The notes under the pieces were generated by a model. The model did not search any database, was not told where the DNA came from, and saw only the letters and a list, made by a program, of their open reading frames with translations. A program made the position numbers and the translations under genes. A stretch of 64,000 bases of DNA from JACRPH01 sp041665465 (GTDB taxonomy: Archaea; Nanobdellota; Nanobdellia; Woesearchaeales; GW2011-AR9). Location: the NCBI GenBank assembly GCA_041665465.1, contig JBAYIU010000001.1, forward strand, positions 248,001 through 312,000. Reading direction: 5' to 3'. This document shows positions 8,114-16,699 of this stretch, piece after piece (the stretch's first letter is position 1; every line of letters begins with the position of its first letter).

Positions 8114-9058
8114 ATGGACAAATTAGATCAGAAATTACTACTAGAATTGATAAGAAATTCCCGTACTCCTTTAACTCAACTAGCCAAGAAAATTAAAGCA
8201 TCTAGAGAAGTGTTGAATTATCGTATTAATAAGCTGGTTAAAGATAAAGTAATTCTGGAATTCACTACAGAGATAAACTTAGATAAATTAGGATATATCG
8301 GTGCAGCAGTATTTATTAAAGTAAAGAATAGCGGAGAGAAAGAAGTTAGAGAAGTTATTAAGACCTGTCCGTTTGTCTCTTGGGTAGCAGAACATTCAGG
8401 AGTGTGGAATTTTATATTCTCAATCTATGGAAAAGATAACGACCAGTTAGATCGAAGATTTTTACAGTTATACCACCAACTGAAAGAACAGATATTAGAA
8501 CATCGATTTGTATTACATCGCAAAACGGAATTTTTTTATGAAAAGTATGTAACCCTGCCCGAGATTAAGATAGAGAAGAAAGAAAAAGACGTTCCAGTTA
8601 AAATAGACCCTGTAGATTTGAAGATCCTTGCATCTTTGTCAAGTAATTCTAGAAGAGATTGTGTTTCCTTATCTCAATCTTTAAAGATCACTCCTCCGGC
8701 TATTGCTCAACGGATAAGAAAATTAGATAAAAGTGGAGTGATTGAAAAATATTCTTTATTTGTTGATGTTTCTAAATTAGGATTATATCAATATAGTGTT
8801 ATCCTTACCAATAAGAATGTTAATGATAAAGAAAGATTAATTAGATATTGTTCTCAACATCCGAAAGTATCTTTCATTGCCGAATATGTGGGAGACCCAT
8901 TCTTTGAGTTGGGGATTATAGTGGATGACCCATACAGATTACGTTCAATATTACAAGAGATAGAAAGTGCTTTTCCAGAGAATAGAATTATGGAAGTATC
9001 TTTGTTTCAGAAAGAGTTTATCTCTATCGGACCGCCAAAGTGTGTTTTTGAGAAATAG
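8114..9058 (+). CDS. Lrp/AsnC family regulator with duplicated unit
   Basis: The 314-residue protein contains two Lrp-like halves. Residues 1-62 hold a winged helix-turn-helix (LDQKLLLELIRNSRTPLTQL, then ASREVLNYRINKLVK), followed by an effector-type domain. A second helix-turn-helix begins near residue 171 (VDLKILASLSSNSRRDCVSL, then TPPAIAQRIRKL), with another regulatory half to the end. Tandem Lrp proteins of this size are common in DPANN archaea. It is divergent from QNG1, suggesting control of that gene or itself. A TATA box lies about 27 bases before the ATG. Confidence 0.85.
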   Translation: MDKLDQKLLLELIRNSRTPLTQLAKKIKASREVLNYRINKLVKDKVILEFTTEINLDKLGYIGAAVFIKVKNSGEKEVREVIKTCPFVSWVAEHSGVWNFIFSIYGKDNDQLDRRFLQLYHQLKEQILEHRFVLHRKTEFFYEKYVTLPEIKIEKKEKDVPVKIDPVDLKILASLSSNSRRDCVSLSQSLKITPPAIAQRIRKLDKSGVIEKYSLFVDVSKLGLYQYSVILTNKNVNDKERLIRYCSQHPKVSFIAEYVGDPFFELGIIVDDPYRLRSILQEIESAFPENRIMEVSLFQKEFISIGPPKCVFEK

Positions 9059-9088
9059 AAGATATAAATCTTTAAATACTTCTGGGAA

Positions 9089-10054
9089 TTACCACCGAAC
9101 TAATTGTTTTTCTCCATCATTTACGTAAAAAGCAAAAATCCCTTCCTTCTTAATAACTAAAGCGGCAGGTTGATTTGCTCCATAATTGGGAGTCATTCCC
9201 ACATCAAGATCAAAAGCTCTTCCAAAATAAGAGGTGATCTTTTTATGAGGAGTATGACCAGTAACTAAATAATCTACTTTTAATCTCTGAACTAATTCTT
9301 CTATCTCTGGTTGAGTACTTTGATCAAACCTTCTTTCCCAGAAAATACTTTTGGCACCAGGATCAAACTTTCTGGCGGTTCCACCCATATTAAATGAATC
9401 TGTGCCCATTCTTCTACGATGGTCTTGAGTGTAAACTCTGATACTTCCATGATCTCCAGATTGAACAGGAATATCTGCATGAGAGAAAAGGATTTTTTTA
9501 CCACTAAAGTTAGCTTGGAAGCAAGGTTCTAAACCACGTAACCATTTTCCAATATCCCCATCATGAGACATTCTTTGTACATAATTTGAGAGGGCAGTTT
9601 TGGGATCAGGTCCAAACTCTTTAATGAATTCCATTCCCCCATTATATGCGTGCATACTTCCTTTTCCAAATACTAGTGTCAATCTTACTTCCTCCCAATC
9701 GGCAGTAGGACTTAAGGAAGCATTTACCTCTCGAACTAAATCTAAATCCGCTAATGCTAGTAATTCGTGATTCCCAGGCAAAAGGTGTACTCTTTGAGGA
9801 TTGTTACACTCTAGCTGTTGATAAGTATCAATTATCTCTAAAGCATGATCTCCTCGATCGATTGAATCTCCGGTCGACGCTAAATCTACCCAAGATTGAA
9901 GAAGAAGTCTTTGTCGGTCTAAGAAAATACCATAAGTTTGATCTAAGCCAGTAAGAAGAGCATCTAAAGCAGGATAGTGTCCGTGAAGATCTCCGATAGC
10001 AATCAAGTATCTTCCACTCATCGGATAACTTATTGTTCTAGCAAGATCTTTCAT
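9089..10054 (-). CDS. PPP-type calcineurin-like metallophosphoesterase
   Basis: The metal-binding signature of serine/threonine phosphatases and diadenosine tetraphosphatases is present: GDLHG (residues 21-25), GDSIDRGD (62-69), GNHE (94-97), then FSHAD and TGHTPH near residues 190 and 266. The protein is 321 residues, cytoplasmic, with no signal peptide. Substrates could be phosphoproteins or dinucleoside polyphosphates; the sequence does not decide. It is convergent with the Lrp gene and is followed downstream only by that gene's end. Confidence 0.88.
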   Translation of the reverse strand: MKDLARTISYPMSGRYLIAIGDLHGHYPALDALLTGLDQTYGIFLDRQRLLLQSWVDLASTGDSIDRGDHALEIIDTYQQLECNNPQRVHLLPGNHELLALADLDLVREVNASLSPTADWEEVRLTLVFGKGSMHAYNGGMEFIKEFGPDPKTALSNYVQRMSHDGDIGKWLRGLEPCFQANFSGKKILFSHADIPVQSGDHGSIRVYTQDHRRRMGTDSFNMGGTARKFDPGAKSIFWERRFDQSTQPEIEELVQRLKVDYLVTGHTPHKKITSYFGRAFDLDVGMTPNYGANQPAALVIKKEGIFAFYVNDGEKQLVRW

Positions 10055-10122
10055 TTATAATCTAGAAGAGAAGGATTATTTAAATGTTTTGTTACTTTGA
10101 AGTAACGTTAAAATAAAAAGAT

Positions 10123-10271
10123 GGACCGAAGGGGATTCGAACCCCCGATCTTCGCCGTATTCAATACATTTACAAACGTTTCAAATCAGTGAGCGCAAGC
10201 TCGCTCTCTTTTGATCAAACTTTTTGTAAAAGTTTGTGAAGGCGACGTCATAGCCGCTGGACTATCGGTCC
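10123..10271 (-). tRNA. tRNA-Val(CAC) with a 77-base intron at position 37/38
   Basis: On the minus strand the acceptor arms GGACCGA and TCGGTCC pair fully. The D-stem, the anticodon stem TCGCC/GGCGA and the T-arm GGGGG-TTCGAAT-CCCCT also fit. The loop reads TTCACA...C, giving anticodon CAC after removal of an intron at about 10158-10234, the canonical archaeal place after base 37. The intron carries its own GC-rich hairpin (gagcgc/gcgctc-like). A73 is encoded but CCA is not. A T-run follows at the 3' end. A TATA-like box lies just upstream near 10295. Confidence 0.9.
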
Positions 10272-10407
10272 GATAAATTAGAACTGATGGAGGTATTTAA
10301 TAAGATTTTCTATTGAAAATTATCTTACCCAGGGACCACATAACTACACCACTAAATAGTAGTATAATTTCCATAATATTTATAAATAAAGCTCACTTCT
10401 AGCAAGT

Positions 10408-11217
10408 ATGAGTCAAAGACTTGATGTAATCTCATTACAACGAGCTTTTGAGACAGTTTGCTCCTCTTTAAATGATTCATTTTCTTTTCAACGAGAAGAT
10501 ATGTCTAGAGAACTCTTCCTAGACCAGAATAGATTCTATTTATCCTTCTTAGAACAAAAACTTAAAGCAACTGGAATCCCGCAGTCAGAACTTACTGTTT
10601 ACGATGTAGGGTGTGGAGACGGAAGACTGTTTTTAGGGTTAGCAGGATTAGGATATGATTGTGTCGGAGTAGATCGGTCTCTCTGGACAGTGATCAAATT
10701 ACATGGAACCATAGAATCAAAAGGATTACAATCTACTGCTCAAGCAACCAGACAAGACTTATCTGAAGAGAGATTAGTCCCGATAGAAAAATCAGCGGTC
10801 TTATCTTTACATTGTTGTGGCTCATTAGCAGATTATGTTATCAGAGATTGCAGAAAAGGAAACCAACCAGAAGTGGTAAGTATCGTTCCGTGTTGTTACA
10901 ACCTTACCAACCCAATAGAGATGTTAAAAAACTTAAAACCATTGTTTAGAGAATATACTCCTCAATTATTATATGATGCAATTAATTTTGCTTGGTTAGT
11001 TAGTTGTATACATCTAAATGCTCTTCCAACTAAAGAAATTAAATCTACCACCCATGCAGAAAGAGTGATCTTAGCAGGCAACTTAGGCAGAGCAGCAGAA
11101 TTTATGGATAATGTTCGCGCTTTAGCTCTAACTAAGATGGGATATGATGTAACCATCGCTAAAGTCTGGGACGCTCAGTCCCATTGCTTGATTTACGGAA
11201 GAAGAAGAATAGTCTGA
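10408..11217 (+). CDS. SAM-dependent methyltransferase (Methyltransf_32 / RRNAD1-METTL25-like)
   Basis: The AdoMet-binding motif I is YDVGCGDGRLFLGLAGLG (residues 65-82), followed by acidic motif II in CVGVDRS. The distinctive LSLHCCGSLADYVIRDC and VVSIVPCCYNL segments match the LH.CG.L and PCCY signatures of the Methyltransf_32 family. The target may be RNA or protein; it is not set by the sequence. The protein is 269 residues long. A TATA box (atttataaat, about 10380) sits 26 bases before the ATG. Confidence 0.75.
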   Translation: MSQRLDVISLQRAFETVCSSLNDSFSFQREDMSRELFLDQNRFYLSFLEQKLKATGIPQSELTVYDVGCGDGRLFLGLAGLGYDCVGVDRSLWTVIKLHGTIESKGLQSTAQATRQDLSEERLVPIEKSAVLSLHCCGSLADYVIRDCRKGNQPEVVSIVPCCYNLTNPIEMLKNLKPLFREYTPQLLYDAINFAWLVSCIHLNALPTKEIKSTTHAERVILAGNLGRAAEFMDNVRALALTKMGYDVTIAKVWDAQSHCLIYGRRRIV

Positions 11218-11230
11218 TTAGTTCTTTAAT

Positions 11231-11704
11231 TCAATCATCGTCATCTTCTTCATCTTCACCAGAAGAACCAGAAACCGTCTTAGCAGCGACACTTTTATTT
11301 TGTAGTTCTGAAGAACCAATCACCTGGTTTAGATTCCCAAGATAATAACTATCCAACTGGTTCTTAGCACCGCTAGAATGTGATCCTTGGCCGCCTTTAG
11401 TAGCAAAACTTTGAGTTCCGTCTTTACCACAATCTCTCAGAATAGCTGAAGCTCCACCGGAATGAGAAGAAGTTAGAGAAGTGAAATCGTAAACCTTATT
11501 GTTAATAATCATCCAACAATCAGCAGCAAGGTTGTGTTTAGCTACTTCGGAAGTACTTAACATTAAAGGAGAGTTGACTGAAGTGCGGATATTCGCTTGA
11601 ACAGGGACATCTTGCAGACCCAACATCCAAATCATAGTTAAAGATACTAAAAATACAAATCCGATTAAGATTGAGATTCCAAAAATAAGTTTACTGATTT
11701 TCAT
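11231..11704 (-). CDS. Membrane-anchored cytochrome b5-like protein
   Basis: A single N-terminal membrane helix (residues 7-28) is followed by a cytochrome b5 heme domain. The usual HPGG is HSGG, with axial His81, and the second axial ligand is probably His109 in GSHSSG. The DCWMIINNKVYDFTSL strand pair is typical of the family. The C-terminal tail is strongly acidic (EDEEDDDD). Its ATG overlaps the stop of the upstream ferric-reductase gene (ATGA), so the two are translated together. It probably passes electrons to or from that flavoprotein. It faces outside the cell if the helix is a signal anchor. Confidence 0.8.
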   Translation of the reverse strand: MKISKLIFGISILIGFVFLVSLTMIWMLGLQDVPVQANIRTSVNSPLMLSTSEVAKHNLAADCWMIINNKVYDFTSLTSSHSGGASAILRDCGKDGTQSFATKGGQGSHSSGAKNQLDSYYLGNLNQVIGSSELQNKSVAAKTVSGSSGEDEEDDDD

Positions 11705-12984
11705 AGTAATTCAAATTCCTCCATATGAACGTGCTGTTTATTGAGTGATGAAGATAAAGAGTGTATCATAGTTATCGGCCCGCAGATGAATATTTCCTTA
11801 CCGTTTAATCCCTTACTTTCTTTCTCAAGAAAAGAAACATCAATCCTTCCTTGAGTAGAACTGCAGAAAGGAATTACTCTAAAATTATGGTGAATCTTAG
11901 CCAAGTGATGAAGTTCTTCTACAAAAACGGCTTCAGACTGCTCTTTGAAACAATAATACAAATCAATCTGAGGCTCAGAACCAGTTAAACTCCTCGCCAT
12001 ACTTAAGAAAGGAGTAATTCCTATACCCCCAGCGATCCATATTTGAGCTTTGTCCTGGAGAGGATTAGAAAACTTACCAAAAGGACCTTCAATCTCTGCT
12101 TCAGTTCCCACTTTTAATTCTTTAATCTTAGAAGTAAAGTCTCCAAGGTTCTTAATAGTTAAACGAAGATGGTTTTCTGAGGGAGAAGAAGAAATGGTAA
12201 ACGGATGTAATTCCTTAGGAATTTCCTTAGATTTAAAACTGATGAAGAGATATTGACCAGGGATAAAAGATAATTTCTCTTTTTTAGGAGTAAGAGTGAT
12301 CTCGGTAATCATCTTGTTTAATGGTTTAACTTCACTTACAGTATATTTATACTTCTTAACTAGATATTTAGGGAATAAAGTTCTGTAAATAAAAGCTAAA
12401 GTTCCTAAAGTGATTAAGATCAGGAAATAGATCTTAAGGGAGAGATGATTGGACACGTCGCTAGGGATTAATAAAACATGAATACTAGCGATAATAAAAG
12501 CTACCCCCAAGAACTTATGGGTAAACTTCCAGTGATGATATTTTATTTTTACTAAGAAAGTTAGGATCAGAAATACTTCCATTAATACTAACGCAATTAT
12601 TCCAAAATTAATTGCTGCATAAGATCCTGGAAGGAGGAATTTTAGAGCAGCTAAAGCAGAGGTAGTTAACAGCCTAGTTGCTAAGAATAAAGGATGAAAC
12701 AATAATAATACAAAGGAAGTAGTTCCGATCCAATGATGAGCTTGATATACTCGGTCTAAAGCATAAAACCATCGTTCTAAGAACTTAAACCGAGTGCTTA
12801 AGATCATGGAAATGGAGAATAATACCATTCCCAAAATTCCAGTTATTCTACCTAGGTTAGTCATGGAGGAAGAAAAGTCTGTAAATCTAGTAGAAAGAGG
12901 TTGAATAGCGATCCACATTAAGAAAGGGATGAGAATTAAGATTGCTACTAATAACCACCCAATATTCTTCTTAAGATAGTCCAT
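11701..12984 (-). CDS. Ferric reductase-like transmembrane NAD(P)H:heme oxidoreductase
   Basis: The 427-residue protein has about six N-terminal membrane helices with heme-ligand candidates His83/84 and His97 on one helix and HH...H...H on a later one (about residues 149-170). A cytoplasmic FAD/NAD domain follows: HPFTISSSP binds FAD, GIGITPFLSMARSL binds NAD(P), and FICGPITMI is the C-terminal nucleotide motif. This is the ferric reductase / NADPH oxidase layout, moving electrons across the membrane to iron or another acceptor. The cytochrome b5 gene overlaps its stop by 4 bases, forming a two-gene redox unit. Confidence 0.87.
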   Translation of the reverse strand: MDYLKKNIGWLLVAILILIPFLMWIAIQPLSTRFTDFSSSMTNLGRITGILGMVLFSISMILSTRFKFLERWFYALDRVYQAHHWIGTTSFVLLLFHPLFLATRLLTTSALAALKFLLPGSYAAINFGIIALVLMEVFLILTFLVKIKYHHWKFTHKFLGVAFIIASIHVLLIPSDVSNHLSLKIYFLILITLGTLAFIYRTLFPKYLVKKYKYTVSEVKPLNKMITEITLTPKKEKLSFIPGQYLFISFKSKEIPKELHPFTISSSPSENHLRLTIKNLGDFTSKIKELKVGTEAEIEGPFGKFSNPLQDKAQIWIAGGIGITPFLSMARSLTGSEPQIDLYYCFKEQSEAVFVEELHHLAKIHHNFRVIPFCSSTQGRIDVSFLEKESKGLNGKEIFICGPITMIHSLSSSLNKQHVHMEEFELL

Positions 12985-13126
12985 GATTAATTAAGGCTAG
13001 ATACCCCTATATAAAATTATTGGAGGAGTACTCTACCTGAACATTAATTTATGAGTATTACCTTTTTTAGATATTGCGATAATTATTAAGTAAAATTTAT
13101 AAATAATATCTAATTTAAGTAATATA

Positions 13127-13786
13127 ATGATTATTTATAATCCCCATAACGAACAACTATTTAAAGCACGTATTAAAGAAGCTGAAAGAATATTAACTCA
13201 AATTCCGGCAAAATACTGTTTTATTACTGGCTCTTTCCTTTACAAAGAATATTATAAAGATATTGATATTTTTGTTCTAACTAGATCAAAAAAAAGATTG
13301 GCCCTAAAAAATAAGAAAGCTAAGGTAACGGTTATAGATTTCAATGATCTTTCTTCTCTCTTTTATCATTCCATCTCTAAAAGTTGCCTAGCAAAAGATA
13401 TTCTTCCCAGCAAACCATTAAAAGTTACTTTTTCAGATTATTGGCAAGTGATTAATGAGGCTATCCCAAATCTGCTTAATCAAAAGGGAAATTTTCAGAA
13501 AACGATTCGTTTTCTGGTCCTTTATACGGAATATTTTAGAACCGGCGAAATATTGGATACAGTTCAGCTTAATCAAAAGATAAATTCTTTTAAGAAGTAT
13601 CTTGATGTAATTGAGTATATTAAACGAGAGTTGCCAAGTATAGTACGAAGAGAAGCCAAACCATCTTATATTAAACGATTCTTTTACACCCAAGCAGGCT
13701 ATTACAGAGATCTACAAGAATATGAAGCACAAAGATATTTATATCAATTAACTCATGAAGTAACGAGAGGTATTGCTCATGGTTAA
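13127..13786 (+). CDS. Nucleotidyltransferase-fold protein
   Basis: The N-terminal motif FITGSFLYKEYYKDIDIF (about residues 32-49) is the G-S-x(n)-D-x-D signature of polymerase-beta-type nucleotidyltransferases. The rest is helical with several aromatic residues. In prokaryotes small proteins of this fold often act in HEPN/MNT-type toxin-antitoxin pairs. Here the next gene starts inside this one (ATG at 13779 before the stop at 13786), so expression is coupled. A TATA box (atttataaat, about 13097) lies 26 bases before the ATG. Target and activity are unknown. Confidence 0.7.
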   Translation: MIIYNPHNEQLFKARIKEAERILTQIPAKYCFITGSFLYKEYYKDIDIFVLTRSKKRLALKNKKAKVTVIDFNDLSSLFYHSISKSCLAKDILPSKPLKVTFSDYWQVINEAIPNLLNQKGNFQKTIRFLVLYTEYFRTGEILDTVQLNQKINSFKKYLDVIEYIKRELPSIVRREAKPSYIKRFFYTQAGYYRDLQEYEAQRYLYQLTHEVTRGIAHG

Positions 13787-14156
13787 CTCAAAAGAGTTCA
13801 AAGATAAAATAGAAACAAGTATCTCACAAGAATATAAAGTAGAGTTTTTAGGAAATAATTTTGACCAGATAGTTAATCTCCTTACGGAAAGTAAAGCAGA
13901 AAAGATCTACCAATGGATTAAAGATATTGTAGATAGAAAAATCCAACCCATTACTATCGGCTCGAAAAAGCCGTACAAAGAGTGGGCCATAAATGAACTT
14001 TTAACCTTTCGTTATCCATTCAGTATTGAAAATACGGAATACAGGGTCCTGTTTGTCAAAGTGAAGAATTCTGTGTACATAGAGTTTCATTTAGGTGACC
14101 ATAAGTATTATGATAAAGTTAGAAAAGAGTTGGATCTGAAGAAAAGCAATTATTAA
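13779..14156 (+). CDS. Small partner of the nucleotidyltransferase, RelE-like in appearance
   Basis: This 125-residue protein has a C-terminal part with the strand pattern of RelE/HigB toxins (YRVLFVKVKNSVYIEFHLGD followed by HKYYDKVRKEL). The similarity is by shape and is weak. Its ATG at 13779 overlaps the stop of the nucleotidyltransferase gene by 8 bases; a TTG 6 bases earlier is a less likely start. The coupling and small size suggest a toxin-antitoxin-like module with the upstream gene. I infer this and do not see known catalytic residues. Confidence 0.6.
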   Translation: MVNSKEFKDKIETSISQEYKVEFLGNNFDQIVNLLTESKAEKIYQWIKDIVDRKIQPITIGSKKPYKEWAINELLTFRYPFSIENTEYRVLFVKVKNSVYIEFHLGDHKYYDKVRKELDLKKSNY

Positions 14157-14164
14157 AAAAAAGA

Positions 14165-14944
14165 TTATTCAATCAGGCGTTCTCGTAATTCTCGTAGGGC
14201 TCTTTTGGCACGATCTGGAGAAGAGAATATTCCTTCATTAGACATGTTAACTTCAGTTCCTTCTCTCCTTAAAACGTCGGCTTGCAAAACAGGAACATCA
14301 TGAGCGAGATCAGCAAAAAAACAAAATCTTTCAAGAGTTTCACCGTCCATAGGATGAGTTAAAAGATATCTTAAATTAGCCTGATCTTGTTTACCAATGG
14401 CTAGACTAACATAAATTAACCATTCAGTCATTTCTTTTACTTCTTCCCGAGCAAAACCAGTTAGGTAATCTTTAAGTAACTGGTCAGTTGAAGCTTCTAA
14501 AGTATCATACCACAAAGGCACCCTTACTTTAACCTCATCAAGAGTAGCAAAGCCAAGGATTACTTTCGGATTATATAACTCTTCAACAACTTTAATCCCA
14601 GAAAAAGGATCTTCTTTAGAAGCTTCACGTAGTTTGTCGGCTAATTCTTTTTTCATATAAAACCCAAATGCCCCAGGGAATAATGCTAACGGGTCTTTTG
14701 CCCAGAACCAACTCTCTGGACTTCGCTCAATAATCTCACTTAAAACTACACCTGCTTGTGCCTCATGAGCCGTTCCCCAGACATCAGTTTTACTTTTAAC
14801 TTCAAATCCAGTAGCAGTTTTTTCCCAACTGATAGAATGATAACCATTATTTCCTCTTCCTTTATCCCAATAAAGGGGAGGCAATCCATAACCAAAAGGT
14901 AAATCAGATCTTTGAACTCCTAGAATCAATGTTTCTTCAGTCAT
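14165..14944 (-). CDS. Hypothetical protein (259 aa)
   Basis: This is a soluble protein with no signal peptide or membrane segment. It opens with ETLILGVQRSDLPFGYGLPP, has several tryptophan-containing segments (SPESWFWAKDPLALFPG), and ends in an arginine-rich helix (RAKRALRELRERL). I do not recognise the family. It begins a run of leftward unknown genes (14165-18478) that may be functionally linked, although each has its own upstream gap. Confidence 0.6.
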   Translation of the reverse strand: MTEETLILGVQRSDLPFGYGLPPLYWDKGRGNNGYHSISWEKTATGFEVKSKTDVWGTAHEAQAGVVLSEIIERSPESWFWAKDPLALFPGAFGFYMKKELADKLREASKEDPFSGIKVVEELYNPKVILGFATLDEVKVRVPLWYDTLEASTDQLLKDYLTGFAREEVKEMTEWLIYVSLAIGKQDQANLRYLLTHPMDGETLERFCFFADLAHDVPVLQADVLRREGTEVNMSNEGIFSSPDRAKRALRELRERLIE

Positions 14945-15031
14945 TAAATACTAAGAACTTAACGGATATTTAAAGATTATGGGGATAAAGAATAATGTTC
15001 AAGTAATCAATAAAATTAGAAGATATGGACC

Positions 15032-15523
15032 TTAAATAGGTTTATCTGTAGCAACGTAAGCATATTTAATATCCCTTCGTTCAAAAAATGTTTTAATGGA
15101 AGTAGCAATCTCTCCTCCCCTGCTTTGGTAAGTTCCACTGGCATTTATAAGAGCTTGATAGCTTCCTTCTCTTAGAGTAGAATTAACCTTAAGAGCACTC
15201 TTACTACCACCAAGATCAAGAGCTAATTGAAAACCTAACAACACTTTCTTCCCAAAGTATAAAGATAAAAACCCACCCCTTAATCCCCCCCCGGTAAGAG
15301 TTTGGATATATCGAGTTCGATAATCGGTAAAGCTTTCTTCATCTTTAGGGACAAGGTAGGCTTTTAAGATACGATCTTCCAGTTCGACAAAGTCTTGATC
15401 AAGGAATTCTTGAGATTGAGTACGTTCTATCACAGTCTTGGATACTTGAGTTACCTCTGCAACCTGGGCCCAAGTACACTCAGCAATTATTTTATATTCT
15501 GTCCCAATTGACTTTCTGGCCAT
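15032..15523 (-). CDS. Hypothetical protein (163 aa)
   Basis: The protein begins MARKSIGTEYKIIAECTWAQ, has a helical first half, and a glycine-rich middle (LTGGGLRGGFLSLYFGKK). No family is recognised. A TATA-like box (tttataaata near 15550) lies about 26 bases before the ATG, so it is probably transcribed alone. Confidence 0.6.
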   Translation of the reverse strand: MARKSIGTEYKIIAECTWAQVAEVTQVSKTVIERTQSQEFLDQDFVELEDRILKAYLVPKDEESFTDYRTRYIQTLTGGGLRGGFLSLYFGKKVLLGFQLALDLGGSKSALKVNSTLREGSYQALINASGTYQSRGGEIATSIKTFFERRDIKYAYVATDKPI

Positions 15524-15609
15524 ATCTTTATGATAAGATAAAGAATTTATAAATATTAGTGAATTAGAATAGTTATACTCTAGAAAGAGTATTTCTAAAA
15601 GGGGAACAC

Positions 15610-16638
15610 TTAAAATGTTTGTTTAACTTCCAAACGAGACAATTCTCGAACGACTTCAATTCCCCTATACGTTTGAATATTTGATTGAAGATGTTTTCCA
15701 TGCTTAACCAGAGCGTATGCTACCACCACTTGCCTCTCTTCTTCCCTAAATGCTCGAGGGATTGAGAATTTATTAAACTTATATAATACGGGATCTTCCT
15801 CTTTAACTTCTAGGGCAGCATAACCCGAGAAAGAAGTGGGATTTGCTGAAAGAATTCTCCAATAATCCTCAAATAAGCCAGTGGAATGTTCTGGAACCAT
15901 TACATTCCTTAAGGTAGCGGAAATCTCTTCTCTCCATTTTTTAGGGAGGTTACTTCCGGCATTAGGGGTAGAGAAATTAAACCCTCGATACCAGAGATAA
16001 TGACTTACTGAAGAGGAAGATGTTTTTAAGGTATATTTATCTCTTCCTGGTCTGTCAACCACACTAGTAAACTTATCATTCGGAACTTGTGCTAATTTAA
16101 CAGATTTGATTTCATCCAGAAAGAGATGAATACTTTGCTGCATAAAACCTTGGTCGGCTACATCAATCATCAAATAAGCGGGAACATCGTTGTCTTCTAA
16201 GCCAGTTTCTACCAGGAGATTAGGGCAAGAACATCCCATAGCGGCTCTTTCTCCACTACCGTGAGTTCCGGTGGTAAAGAAGTAAGGTAAATGTTTAACA
16301 AATTCAAATTCTACCGTATCGTGTAATTCTTTTGTACCAAGAGCAGCAGACAAGAACATTTCCAATTTATATCTTCCTGAGAAGATAGTATGGGCATAAG
16401 GTAATCCTTTCTCTTCTCTTTTTGGAGAAATGATGGTGGATATCTGTACTGCGTTAGCTTCCGTTGGATGGTTTAATATTACTTCGTATAATAAGTCATT
16501 TATCTCTTGAGCGAGACCACCAAGAAGTTTTGGATCAATAGTTCGTTTAAGATTACTAAGCTTTTCCTCTAAAGTGGAATTGGTTCTTTCAATATAATCA
16601 TTTGGGCTAGACATTGAGTTAACTCCGTTCAATAACAT
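15610..16638 (-). CDS. Hypothetical protein (342 aa)
   Basis: This is a soluble protein with an N-terminal helical region and a middle part holding a GCSCPN motif after THGSGERA, which may be a metal or active-site loop. No known domain is recognised. The start at 16638 is favoured over the ATG at 16614 because a TATA-like box (TTTAAATATCCCC, near 16673) lies about 30 bases upstream. It lies 61 bases downstream of the PEP-synthase-like gene on the same strand. Confidence 0.6.
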   Translation of the reverse strand: MLLNGVNSMSSPNDYIERTNSTLEEKLSNLKRTIDPKLLGGLAQEINDLLYEVILNHPTEANAVQISTIISPKREEKGLPYAHTIFSGRYKLEMFLSAALGTKELHDTVEFEFVKHLPYFFTTGTHGSGERAAMGCSCPNLLVETGLEDNDVPAYLMIDVADQGFMQQSIHLFLDEIKSVKLAQVPNDKFTSVVDRPGRDKYTLKTSSSSVSHYLWYRGFNFSTPNAGSNLPKKWREEISATLRNVMVPEHSTGLFEDYWRILSANPTSFSGYAALEVKEEDPVLYKFNKFSIPRAFREEERQVVVAYALVKHGKHLQSNIQTYRGIEVVRELSRLEVKQTF

Positions 16639-16699
16639 CTAAAAATAATCTTTTTCTTTGCTAATGAGGGGATATTTAAAAAACTTTCTTCAGTGGAGG

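Noticed and set aside
10297..10374. A 25-codon leftward frame (MEIILLFSGVVMWSLGK...) that looks like a membrane peptide
   Set aside because: It has no binding site, and the TATA box there is correctly placed for the rightward gene at 10408 instead. Too short to support alone.
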